From: Styela clava
Lineage: Eukaryota > Chordata > Ascidiacea > Stolidobranchia > Styelidae
Reading direction: 5' to 3'
Assembly: GCF_964204865.1 (NCBI RefSeq)
Contig: NC_135252.1
Location: 13,971,383 to 14,035,382 of the forward strand
Length of the DNA: 64,000 nucleotides
Shown here: positions 27,001 through 37,400 of the stretch, one piece after another
Position numbering within the stretch: the stretch's first letter is position 1
How the letters are laid out: every line of letters begins with the position of its first letter
Position numbers and translations under genes: made by a program
Notes under the pieces: model-generated
What the model was told of the DNA's origin: nothing
What the model saw: only the letters and a program-made list of their open reading frames with translations
Databases searched by the model: none

Positions 27001-28649
27001 ATTCAAAATACCCCCATGATGACTTGATCACTGCTGTACAAAACAAAATTGCCACAAGCTTATTATTACGATCATTTGACTTACCGTGGCCCATTTCCGT
27101 TTGAGCATAGGTGCCCAAAATCTCATGATTTATTGCAGGTATCAACCACTTTGCTCTTTGTTCATCAGTTGCTTGGCCCATCAATGTAGGCACAAACATT
27201 CCATAATGAAGATCAAAAAAGACATTAGGCCTTTTCTTGGTGACATTTCTGTAAGTGATATTGAAAATAAGACTTGATTTAAATAAAACATGACATCGGA
27301 CAATACACACATTTTGGATGCCAGGAAAATTGTAATTTACAAAAATCCTATAAATGTGTGAAGAATAAGCTTAGTATCATGTAGCTAACTGTCTTTTTTC
27401 ACTCAAAGCAAGGTCACATGCACTCACTGAGGAATAGAGGATTCGATCTCTGAGAGAGGTTATACACAATCACCAAAATATCAAGAGCTACTGTGACTAT
27501 AAAGAACTTATTAACTGAAATCCTTTCACCCCAAAGTACCATTTTACTTCTTTTTGTATTGTTTATTCACAAAGTGTATTTTAGTATGGTAGAAAAATAC
27601 CTACTGATTACTGAAATGCCCAATAGAAAATACCAATTGAGACATAAAGAAGTTCATGCGAATAAGACCGAAAAACAGCTATGAGGTAGTTAAGAATGTT
27701 AATGATAGATTTTATTCTACAATATTCAGTATAGTTATTTAAATAAAGGTATTGGAGGCCCTGAAATAGTTTCTAACAAGAGATAATAACTACAATCATA
27801 CAAGTTATAAAACATAAAATCCTTGTGATCTTGAACCAATTCGCCCAGTTTTTCTTTCTTCCTGACAAGAAGAGACGATTTTCTCATCCATTCTTCAAAT
27901 CTGTCCATTCTAGACATGAAAGAAGGATCTGGTCCATCGTAGTCCCTATCCGATTCAACAATGGATACTGAAACATAAGAAAATTACATGCATCAGAAAA
28001 TAGTATGCAGGAAAATTTAAAACAATTTGAATGCAAAATTAAACTTGAACAATAAGAAAATAAGTTAGATGGAATGTTTTGCACCAGATATATGGAAGAG
28101 CATATCATCAAGATCCAAATCTACCTTTATCAACTATTCATATGAAAAAAATTATTTCAGTTATCAAGAACTTTATATTACAAAACAAACGAGCATATAA
28201 AATATAATGAAACTGTGAAGATAAATCTGCACAAATATTTTACTCAATCTCATTATGCTAAAAAAGTTCTACATTTTATTATATTTTATTTATATGATAG
28301 GTAAATGATTTTTAATACGTTCTCATAGTTTCAACACCAATCAAGACCTTCATTATATTTGAACACTAAGTACAACTGTAATTAAGTCAGGTTAATTCCA
28401 ATCTATTTATACATACATATTATAAGTATCAGTATTATTTACAGGTTTTAATGATATGAAATCCACAAATTTTTGAATCACTCTAACTTCAGTTACTGGA
28501 GAAATGGATGACCTACCAATTTTCTTTCTTTTTTCTCTTTCCTCTTTACCACCATTCAATAGCATCGCTAGTTCCTCATAATCAAATGTTCTTGTATCTC
28601 TCTCTTTTTGTATATCTGGATTTATTTTCTGCTCCTCACTTGATGCCAT
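12015..28649 (-). CDS. ACOX1: Peroxisomal acyl-CoA oxidase 1, 15 exons, complete
   Basis: First and rate-limiting enzyme of peroxisomal beta-oxidation: an FAD enzyme that desaturates acyl-CoA to 2-trans-enoyl-CoA and reduces O2 to H2O2. Exons in coding order: 28649-28517, 27967-27802, 27248-27085, 21318-21211, 20905-20786, 19706-19591, 19133-18964, 18302-18140, 15528-15338, 14546-14403, 14073-13968, 13589-13443, 13303-13194, 12859-12763 and 12080-12015. They sum to 2001 nt, or 666 aa (human ACOX1 is 660). Landmarks are [10 protein letters not shown] at the exon 3/4 junction, [28 protein letters not shown], and EGENTV, whose Glu (about 432) matches the family's catalytic base. The last 66-nt exon ends in SKL, a perfect PTS1 peroxisomal import signal. 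Every junction keeps phase with GT-AG introns. Introns 3, 8 and 9 contain transposons, but no exon is damaged. Confidence 0.97.
12134..12310 (+). repeat. SINE-like repeat with tRNA-Leu-like head
   Basis: AGTCAAGTGGTTTAAAGC resembles the A box region of a tRNA-Leu. About 55 bases later GGGTTCTAATCCC resembles a B box. The segment then runs into non-tRNA sequence ending near aaatccttacatag. It sits in the last intron of the acyl-CoA oxidase gene, antisense to it. The head does not fold into a complete tRNA, so it is not a functional tRNA gene. Confidence 0.45.
13037..13131 (-). repeat. Fragment of the tRNA-derived SINE family
   Basis: The segment shares the gcatg...tggtggaggaagc block and the cccagcaatcctct block with the full-length copy at 29372-29706, in the same orientation. 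It lies in intron 13 of the acyl-CoA oxidase gene. Confidence 0.6.
14812..15097. mobile_element. hAT MITE, 286 bp, in acyl-CoA oxidase intron 9
   Basis: The left end is CGGGGGTGTGCAACCT and the reversed right end is CAGGGATGTGCAACCT. The flanking octamers are ttctaggg and ctctaggg (7 of 8 identical), an 8-bp target duplication with TA at its centre. Subterminal gggccgc motifs occur at both ends. There is no coding capacity. Confidence 0.88.
16078..16760. repeat. Diverged tandem duplication, about 404-bp period
   Basis: Copy 1 starts at 16078 and copy 2 at 16482, both with ccgcgattacgc. Further aligned landmarks include gttaaaagag, a ttaatttaat block, cggacataaaaat (ggacataaaaat in copy 1) and a ttttgc(a/t)atttt block. 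The copies are clearly diverged. The array lies inside the 2.1-kb hAT-like element. Confidence 0.75.
17754..17791. repeat. Long cytosine run
   Basis: A run of C broken by a single A, directly inside the right end of the 2.1-kb element. On the other strand it is a G-run able to form G-quadruplex structure. Its length in the assembly is probably unreliable. Confidence 0.9.
20401..20453. repeat. Short perfect hairpin in acyl-CoA oxidase intron 5
   Basis: Arms 20401-20423 and 20431-20453 pair at 22 of 23 positions around the 7-base loop tccctca. The arms begin and end with atgactca/tgagtcat. It could be a palindromic micro-element or only a structured intron segment. Confidence 0.8.
20518..20637 (+). 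repeat. 3' fragment of the tRNA-derived SINE
   Basis: It shares agagaccgtggttcgccata, the tctctcccttgg block and the tail gtaaatcctattctat with other copies. It lacks the tRNA-like head. It sits in intron 5 of the acyl-CoA oxidase gene. Confidence 0.7.
21047..21103. repeat. 25-bp direct repeat, two exact copies
   Basis: Copies at 21047-21071 and 21079-21103 are identical. Each unit has ttgaagtaatt near the start and aaattac at the end, so the segment can also pair internally. It lies in intron 4 of the acyl-CoA oxidase gene, about 100 bp from exon 4. Confidence 0.9.
23956..25314. repeat. Diverged direct repeats flanking the satellite
   Basis: A block of about 107 bp at 23956-24060 recurs at 25207-25314. 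Shared landmarks are tttcaacaaaacaatacc, gttaccga, aattcacaattttattta, ggaatttgcaa and ttgacgatttt. The blocks bracket the 105-bp satellite and are about 1.25 kb apart. Both are inside the 4.3-kb hAT element and could be internal duplications or remnants of an older nested insertion. Confidence 0.8.
24351..24827. repeat. 105-bp minisatellite, about 4.5 copies
   Basis: Units begin at 24351, 24457, 24563, 24667 and 24772 (periods 106, 106, 104 and 105). Each unit has the order cccgtttycgaaaata, aggttatatcgc, atgtgttttgttacattta, aaacatttttgcg, then tagatcatatttt. The middle units are most alike and the outer ones diverge, as expected for an array growing by unequal exchange. Confidence 0.93.
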
Positions 28650-28884
28650 TGTTAATCACAAATTTCAACTAGTTGTATAATTACTGAATTATGGACACAC
28701 TAATAGCTTTAAACAAAATTAATAAAGTTGTTACAATAGCTGACACAGACTGAAATGCTAAGCATGTACTGGTACCGGTACAGAAACAAATGGATATCGC
28801 AAATAGATGCCATCAAAACAGATTACAGAAAGAGGATATGAAAAACATGTTCCTGTATGAATTGCAAACTTACAGCTACAGCCT
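28650..28884 (-). promoter_or_regulatory. Upstream region of acyl-CoA oxidase
   Basis: The start codon at 28649 opens an acidic/basic N-terminus matching the family, so transcription must begin in or beyond this stretch. No TATA box is obvious. A GC-richer, CpG-containing stretch further out (about 29150-29340), with a possible 5' untranslated exon ending ctgctag before a gtacgg donor-like site, may be the actual promoter. This placement is inference only. Confidence 0.25.
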
Positions 28885-29030
28885 GGCACAGCCATAGATC
28901 AGAAAGAAATAATAACCGGCTGCCTAATCCCATACAGTACCTGACATGGATTAGTAACCGGATGAGAGGCCTTTCTTCCACCCGGCCGGCCGGCCCAGAT
29001 AAACGTGAAAATCCTATCCTATCCTGCCAG
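28885..29030 (+). repeat. 3' fragment of the tRNA-derived SINE
   Basis: It contains gtaaccggatgagaggcc and the tail aaatcctatcctatcc shared with the other copies. A ccggccggccggcc insert-like stretch replaces the usual internal sequence. The tRNA-like head is missing. Confidence 0.75.
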
Positions 29031-29371
29031 CCTTCACTGGAGTAAGCCCAGTTTAAAGTCAGATTCAGATACAAATTACAAAGCCCCCAGCAACACCTCA
29101 ACCGTAATTTAAAACCATCTTGGCATCTTCAGATCTTTTACAGTTTTATAATTCTACTCCCCCATTCAGCCAGTCCAAAATGATGGCGACAACACAAACC
29201 CCACTCCCCAGGCGAAAAGAACAAAGTTACCGTACCTAGCAGACGCGCCGATCGGCGATTGCCAGAACTCAAATTTGATTCGAGCGATGCGAGAGACGAC
29301 GAGAAAGGCATCGGTGGAAAATCAGCTGATGCCTAATGCGTTGCCAGATAAAAGCATATAAATTGTGAATA

Positions 29372-29706
29372 ATAGGATAGGATTTACAGATTTATCCCGG
29401 GGGAGAGGAAAGCCGATGAGACGGCTTATCCATATGGCGAACCACGGCCTCTCGTCCGGTTACTATTCCAAGTCGGGTATGGGATTAGTTATAATGTTAT
29501 GTTCGGAAGCATGGATTTGGTGGTGGAGGAAGCCATAACCGACCAGCGGTTACGTAAACCACCCAACGGCGGCGAGGAGTCCAGCAATCCTCTTGCACAT
29601 AACCATCCCTGCATGGGATTTGAACCTGCGAACCCACGCAGAGTAATTAGAGGTGCGGTGGCAAGCGTATTCCTAACGCTTAGCCCGTTGAGCTACACCG
29701 CCGCGC
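29372..29706 (-). repeat. Near full-length tRNA-derived SINE
   Basis: Read on the minus strand it starts GCGGCGGTGTAGCTCAACGG, containing an A box. About 60 bases on comes GGTTCAAATCCC, a B box. A shared body follows (tggactcctcgccgccg; gtaaccggacgagaggcc) and then a 3' tail of TCCTATCCTATT. This is the best-preserved copy of the family here and can serve as its reference. It was presumably transcribed by RNA polymerase III and moved by a LINE. The tRNA-like head has no full cloverleaf, so it is not a tRNA gene. Confidence 0.88.
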
Positions 29707-29821
29707 AATTGCAAAAAAATCATAGTTCTCCCCCAAATATAAGTGTCTTACAAATATATCCGCCTCTTTGAAGAAACACAAAAAGACCTATTTTACCCCA
29801 AAAGATAAGTGTCTTACAATT

Positions 29822-30478
29822 TCTGCCCCCCTATTTACACAAGACCAGCATTAGTACATATAATAAAGTGTTTATACAACGAGTTTGGAAAAGTTTGTAT
29901 GTGGGGAAGATTGAAACCTCGTTTAAACCTGGCTCGATAGTCAATTCATGAAAAAATTTGCAAAAAGACCAATTTTGCACAAAAGAATAAGTATCTTACA
30001 ATTACAACTACTTATGAAGTTGACACTACAGCGATCTCATCAAGACGTTTAAACCGCCTGTTGTTGAAACGAGTACGCTTTAGCTCCTGTTGACTTTTCT
30101 CCATGATTCCCTGTGTTCGATTATCTTTTGCTAAGTTCTGTTTGTTATAGACCGAGGATTTTACGTAAAGATGCCCATACTTTTCATAGCCTATTGTTGT
30201 ATCATACCTGCCTAAATCCCTACTAGCAAAGCCCCCACAGAGAAATTTTGGGTACATAAAATGTTTTAAATGCAGTCATCAGTTCCGGGCAATAAAAACA
30301 GTTTGAACCACATAAACCAGTATCTGAAGCAATTTTTGCCAATTTTGTATAAACTGACGACTGGGCCATGTTGAAATAGAATAAATATATTTCCCCCCAT
30401 ATACTCCTTTTCAAACTCGTTGTGTAAATAATACCTTAATATAATTACTTTACTGGTCTTGTGTAAATGAGGGACCGT
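29822..30478. repeat. Inverted-repeat element of unknown class
   Basis: The left arm, about 29822-29968, has tatttacacaagaccag, then tacaacgagtttggaaaa, then gtggggaaga. It recurs inverted at about 30320-30478, and a second diverged copy of part of it follows in tandem at about 30510-30620. Repeats of aaaagataagtgtcttacaa also mark the left side. The centre, 30012-30257, has an 81-codon minus-strand frame of no recognised family. A foldback DNA transposon remnant is possible. Confidence 0.65.
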
Positions 30479-30639
30479 ACATATAAGACACCTATTTTGG
30501 GAGTCGAAACATGTCTTTTTGCCAATTTTAGTATAAATAGACAATTGGGCCAGGTTTGAACGAGAATAAATATATCTTCTCCCCATTCAATCTTTTTCAA
30601 CCTCGATGTATAAAGAGCCTAATGCCCTAATGTCCTTTA

Positions 30640-32947
30640 CTCCACATCCGAGTATTTACGCCAGAAATATCTATATCAAATTATTAAAAAAAAAATTCGC
30701 GATGACCGATCACAGAAGATGAAACTTCACTCTCAGCTTTAATTGATGTGGGCTTTCCAGTTAACTTTTCATGTTATTTTGCGTTTTTCTGTATTGCAGC
30801 ATTTGTTTCGATGCGACATTGAGAGTGACACCACTAGAAGACACCCTGGCGACATATAGGCTTTGATAGGATAGACTCAAATATTAATACCAGGTCCTAC
30901 GTCAAGTCCGACCAACGACTAACGGTCCGACGTATCGTAAACGTTTGTTGGCAAGAAATACCACTTTTGAAGTTGCGAGTCTCCGCGTATACCCGGGTAC
31001 TCAACTAAATTCTACCAACAATCACGTACTACAAAATGCATTGTCCCCCACTTGTCTCGCTCACGGTTAATAAAAGAATATATCATGATAATATTTATTT
31101 CAATTTATTGAGAAGAAAGCTTTGGAGATGTTATATTCTGTGAAATTGAGTAAATATGACGCTGCCACAATTTTATAGTCTCGCAGCCATCTTGTATTGA
31201 AAACTATTCGAAAATAAAATAATTCACACAATATATCATTATATTCTCGAGACAATGTAAAAGGGATTTCGAATTTTTTTTACACGCTGTTCTTGATATT
31301 TTGCTAATTATCCAATGTTACATAAATGAACAATGTGTCAAAATGGACCTTTCCCCGATCTTTGACCCCCGAAAAATTCTTCTTATACTTTACCATTACA
31401 AAATTTTCGGGGCTATTTTAAAAGTGCTTTTGCGAGTTGGCGCCTGTAAAATGAGGTATGTGTTTCACAGCATCATTATGATTTATCGCATATAACAATC
31501 TGTTTTTTAAAAGTACCGGTAAAGAATTTTAGCCTAGTCTATCCCAGCTAATTCTACACTAATTTTCTATTACTGAAATTAAATTAAAACTCCTAGGAAG
31601 ACAGAGTGATCTTTGAATTGTCTGATTTATATCTTAGTTTCCGAAACACAACTGAAAACTAACGAATAGAGTTCGAAAACGAGGTAATGTTCACGACCAC
31701 GCTTGAAAATCTGTCTGGGCGGAAGCGAAAAGGGAGCATTGTTACGTCACTTTTTGCATCTTGCTGATTGGCTAATGTCACAAAATAAACAGGGAAGTCG
31801 ATGCTCGGGGAAAGGTCCATAAGCTCGGCGAAACTTGTTTTTAAGATTAATCACGTGACTCTCTAGGGTAAGTCCCTGAATTTCCCCTGATATATACAAA
31901 GAACACATTTTGCGATCGCGGCGTGTTACGCATGTCTATGTGCGGACAGTTTGATAGGAATAAGATATATATCAACATGTAAAGACTGAAATACGAAAAG
32001 GACATTGTGGCATTAAGGCAACATACAGACATCATACTGTCATAACAGAATCGAAAGATAATAAATCAAGAATATTAAGAAAAGTATGGAATTGAAATGC
32101 GACTGTCTGCAGATAGCCTACTGCAAATACTAGGCTATTACTAGAGATTCTACTTGAATACTAAATGAGATTTAACTATATATGCACAAATAGTTTGTAG
32201 TGTATCTTGAAATGACCATACCAATGCTCAACGTTTTTAAACATTCATTTAATGGCATATTTTTGTTTTGTTCTCTTTGTGTGTAGATATATTGCTTTAA
32301 CAATGCTGGTCAATAGATATCAATTAGGCTACAAACGTGTGATTAGTGTTTTTCCTGATAATTTATTTTACTAGTGTCCATACACCGAATTTACCTTCAG
32401 AGTTTTGAGTTTGTTTGTATCTTAAACCTCTTTATCACCTTTTCAGCAATGCATAGTCTAGCAATCACTAGTGTAGTAGTTCTCGTGGCTTGGTTTTTTT
32501 TAGCTTCAATGACCATTGTCGTCACTTTATTGCATTGCACTCCCCCTATTATCTTTGAATGAGATTGTATTGGTTATTATCAATGTACCGGTAAGTGTTA
32601 AAAGTACAACAGTCCGAAATACTATCGGGTATTTTATTTGTTCAATTCTGGCCCAAGCCTCATTTATTTGGGTTTTTGTGTGGGTGTGTGTGCTGGTGGG
32701 CAGGCACATGATTTTCCTCATGTTTTAAACTTTTTTAAAGGTTGTGCTTCAATTCGTGTGTGTTATGGTGTTTTCGAAATAATCCATCTACCGATATGGG
32801 TAATATGCGGAAAGGCTCGTCACTTAAATACGGATACCGTTTCCGTATGTAAATTCAGAAATTGGCAGAAACCCGTTAGAGAATGGGGTAACCAATTACA
32901 GGGTTATTGTATTATCTCTTAGTAAGTTCAAAGCAAAGTCTCTCTAT
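30640..32947. other. Intergenic, no gene recognised; one 16-bp inverted repeat
   Basis: Perfect inverted repeat ATGGACCTTTCCCCGA at 31343-31358 and its complement at 31805-31820, 446 bp apart. A ttacgtcac (CRE-like) and a gattggct (inverted CCAAT) lie between them at about 31740-31780. Either a small transposon or a regulatory segment could explain these. No exon is supported. Confidence 0.45.
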
Positions 32948-33970
32948 TAGGGCTGTCCAAAATCGAATAATTTTTTGATTCGAATCGAATATTTTTGCCG
33001 AATCGAACCGAATAATCGAATATTATTGCGCAATCCTAAATCTGTCTCTATTTTACAATAAACGCCTGCCCTTCGATGTTGTGGTGACGTATGTGCAGTT
33101 ACATCTTACTTACTGCTGGTATTTTGCAATACAATGTTTTCAGATTTGTGAAAGGAGATCACACGCTTGTATGAACTGGTCAAAAAAATTTGAGGACTCC
33201 AAAATTTGGGTCTCGAAAACTGTTGAGTGTTAGGGGTAAAAATTGCAATCTCAATTCTAATGGATTCAGTTTTAATAGGACATGTAAAGCCTGTAGATGC
33301 TATTTTAATCCTATCCACTAGGTTATGTTTTTTTGTGTAATTTTCAGCAAAATAATAACAACCATTAATATAGATAAAACTGTTGCTCAAATTCAAAATT
33401 GCATTTAACAAATTCGAAGCTAGTTTGATGACTTTAATATTGTTAGTGTAAAACAGCCATCAAAAATCAAGAGTGCAATTATTTGTCTTGGTATATTGAT
33501 GAATAATACAGTATTGCCATCATAAGGATCCCAAAACACCTGTTTCAGCTTTGAGTTGCCTTTACCAAGTTCCTATGATAACTAACTTAACAGCTTCATA
33601 TCGATTCTATTTATAGAACTATCGTTTTCTAAATTGTCTTTTTCTCCTTGTTCTCTCTCAAAAACGTCATTACCCGATAACTTTTAAGTTATGATGACCA
33701 TGCATGAAATGGCTAATCACGTGCCACCGGGCGGGCATTAGGAATGACATGTTTATCACAAAATGAAGGCAAAAGAAATATTGGGAAACCAATTAAGCCA
33801 GGAGCGAGAGCGGTCTAAACTCGAAGCGCCGCCGCTTGCCCGATAAAAAACGTCCTGCAAAGGTGGTTTCCGCTTTATGTACCTAATCTTAGCGATTCGA
33901 AAATTAGCCGAAAAACGATTCGAATAATTTGCGATTCGATTCGATTATTTGGTTCGCTTGGACAGCCCTA
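32948..33970. mobile_element. hAT element, 1.0 kb, perfect 8-bp target duplication
   Basis: CTCTCTAT at 32940-32947 is repeated exactly at 33971-33978. The left end is TAGGGCTGTCCAAAATCG and the reversed right end TAGGGCTGTCCAAGCG, each followed by many copies of the motif attcga/tcgaat. The interior carries no intact transposase. It lies about 0.5 kb upstream of POMT1. Confidence 0.93.
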
Positions 33971-34306
33971 CTCTCTATTAGCTGATTGCACCCAGATACA
34001 TTTATAACATCCTATTTGATCAAAAATTTCAGACTGGCTTCATTGATTCTCATTGCTGCACTAGTCACTAAAATAGGTACCATATTTATACAGTTATATG
34101 AATATTTCGATTTACCGAAAAAGCATACACAGAACAAAACAATGAACACGCAAATGATTAAGAAAATTTGAAAAACTGACAAAACTTCTAATAAGGTTAA
34201 AAACACATATTTCGAATGTGAATGGTGTCAAAGCTGTAATCTTTGTCATACCTCACAGTTTGGCTGTATTTCTCTGTATTCTGTATTTCTCTCGGCAAAT
34301 ATTGAT

Positions 34307-34412
34307 AGGAGTCCTGCAATCCTTCCGCACATATTTATTTCCCCGCAGGATTCGAACCAGCGAATCCAAGCAGTGTAATCAGAGGTGTAAAGGCACCACA
34401 CCGACGAGACCA
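34307..34412 (-). repeat. Head fragment of the tRNA-derived SINE
   Basis: It contains gcaggattcgaacc (B box, minus strand), gtgtaatcagaggtg and the agtcctgcaatcc body block in family order. It ends about 50 bp before the POMT1 start codon. Confidence 0.65.
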
Positions 34413-34464
34413 TTTTATACTATGAGTTTTATACTATTTTCAGAGCATATACCATTAAACTAAA

Positions 34465-37400
34465 ATGAGAATTGTACATATTTTGTTGGTTGCTCTTGTT
34501 GCAAAATCCTTCTATTCTATTGTTCTTCATATAGAAACACCACGTAGTGTTGTGTAAGTATGAAACATTTTGCATTCATATAAGTATTTTACCTGAATAC
34601 CATTTTCATTTTAAATTATTTTAACAAGAGAGCAATTCGCAAATACACAAAAGTTGTGCAGCGGTGCCGGTTCAATAACTTGGCTAAGCACCAAGTTTGT
34701 TGAGAAGATTGGTAAACAACCACAATGAAGACTGTTAGGTGTAACAGAATTAAGTGTCATCATATGATTTAAAATGAAATAGCATGTTGGTTGAAATGTT
34801 GTGAGAACTACATGGGCAATCTTGCCTCGTGACATAGACTACAAGTGAAAAGTACTCTGTGGTCAGGCCTTAAATTTGTAATTTGTAAGCATTGTTATGA
34901 TACATGAATACTCATGTACTCGTTTTTTTACAGGTTTGATGAAGTTCACTACGGTAGAATATGTAAATTTTACCACCAAGGCCAATTTCATCTTGATTCT
35001 GAACCACCTGGTGCAAAAATATTGATGCAACTATTTTTACCGAAACATTCTGATCAAAATATTTGGAGTAAAGTTGGAAAAGGTGATTAATTATGATTAA
35101 GATCAAATCTCTTAATAACTTTTGCAGAAATATTTTGCTTCAGCATTGCATTTTGGGTATTCAGTCCTTTATTTAATTTTTCGACTCTTGAGCTGATGAA
35201 CTTGAAAATATCTTAATATTGAAGTAGTAGGAGTCATCAAAAGTCACCTGGTTATCGATCAACAGCACACAAGAAAATAATAATACGTTAAAAAAATAAA
35301 TAAAGGCTGTTGCAAATGTAAAACTCAAATCACTTAAATTTGTTTTATGATTTGTAGACTTTCCAGATGATTATCCAGCATGGATAGCTCGTCTTCCAGC
35401 TGCTATATGTGGTGTTCTACTTCCAATCATCGTCTTCAATATTATTTTATCACTGAAGTTTTCTGCTTTTGCTGCACTTATTTCATCCTTTCTTGTTGTT
35501 TTTGGTGAGTTTAGTTGCAATATTAATTAGCAATTAAATTTAGTATTGTTTCATTTTTTAATTATTAGCAGAGGGATCAAGAATTTTAGCATACTGAAAG
35601 TGTTTGGCGTATTTTTAACCGCTGTAGGATTAGAATTGTTAAATTAATTTTTTTCTTAGTGTATGATAGTGTTTACAATTACAATTCCTTTTCTTCTAAA
35701 ATTGACTTATCGGTAATATATATTTTTTTTCAGAATTGTTTTATTTTATCTCATTACTTCTTACTTTTTATGCTGTGATCGGCAAACGTTATGTACCGGT
35801 AATAATGGGCCACATTAATTTCCGCCTTTAAGCAATGTGCTTAGTTAATAAATTTATGAGAAATATTTGTTTTTATGCATTGAAAGTAAGGTGGTTCGAG
35901 GGCCACAAAAATTTCAAAAATTCGCGGGCTGGAGGTTGCGAACCACTGTTTCCATCGATAATGTGTTTTTTTATTTTTGAATTCTGGGAAAAAAGGTTTC
36001 AATGTTTCACTAAAACTTGTGTGGTCCACTGAATCAGCTGGAACTGGCAAATGGCCTGCAAAGATGAAAAGGTTTGTATGTTACCTTGGATCTAAATCAA
36101 TGTATATTCATTTTACAGATAACGCACTTATTGTCCAGAGCAAACTGTTTCTTCCCGATTCAATCATACTATGTTTTCAATATCTTGCAATATGTTTATC
36201 ACTTTCAATGACCAAACAAAACGGAATAGTAACTGGAATAATTCTTGGTATTTCTCTGAGTTTGAGTACTTCAAGTTATGTAACATGGATTGTTATACTT
36301 TATATAGTTGCAGAAGAATTGTGGAAGATTATTACGAACGGAAACATTTCATTGGTATGTCTTATGGTAGTTTAATAGTTCTGCTATTTGTACTACTGGT
36401 ATATCAAAACTTCTTCAGTAGCCTATGTCTTCTTTAGTATAGAACCGTGAGATGAAGTTTTATCAGTGTCTTTTTTTCATTACACTTGAAATGTTATGCG
36501 GGTTAGACATACGCTTATCTGAGACTGATAAATGTACATTGACTATATTATAATTTCTAATATGATTTTCTAATTTCCTCATTTTCTATCTGCAAACGTT
36601 TCTCCAACTCTGGATCATTCAATTTGGGACTCATCTAAATAAACAATGAAACAATCTATTATTCGTATATTGAGTGGAGAGAATACTTTGTGTTTGTAAC
36701 ATTCTATCTGCTAATCTATGTAGTCGATTAATATCCATTGTTAATTTATGCCATGTAAATTTTCAATTTTTATCATATTTTTTAAAGGAAACATATTAAA
36801 CTGAAATTACAAGTGTGTACAAAATATAATTCCTTTTCAGAAATCTGTTGTTTTCTCGTCTGTGACATATTTCTCTTATGTTGTAATGACTCCTATACTA
36901 GTCTACATTCTGATATTTTACCTTCATTTCGCATTGCTGCCTCTACCTGGTCCCCATCAACAACAGTTATCTCCTGCATTTCAAGCATCCTTCTCAAATA
37001 GTCCTGATTTCAAAAGCAAGACTGTTGTTTATGGCAGGTAATAATTTTTTCTGGTAAGTACGGTAACTTTAATAAGCACCGTACTGTGAGATGTGACTAG
37101 TGTATATGTCAATATGTTAAGACAGTTGTTATCTCAGACTATTAACTGGTCATGGTTCATATGATCAAGCTGTCTTGTTGGGTCTCCTCGCCATGGAATA
37201 GATATGGAAATCCTACCCTTATATTCTTCAATTCCTAATATGTAAATCTTTAATCCGTTAATTCATGTGGTATAAATCAATGTGATTATTTATTCTATTT
37301 CAATAAAACAGCCAGTTCACAAAGTCTTTGCACCCTTATTTCAATACACTATACTGCATGATGAATCATACATTAATATATTACAGTAATTTTACTTTTA

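Noticed and set aside
26933..27310. 125-codon minus frame as a separate gene
   Set aside because: Only 27248-27085 is coding (exon 3 of the acyl-CoA oxidase). The remainder is flanking intron.
30012..30257. 81-codon minus frame as a cellular exon
   Set aside because: It lies between inverted arrays and has no recognisable family or flanking splice pattern, so it is noted only as the centre of a possible element.
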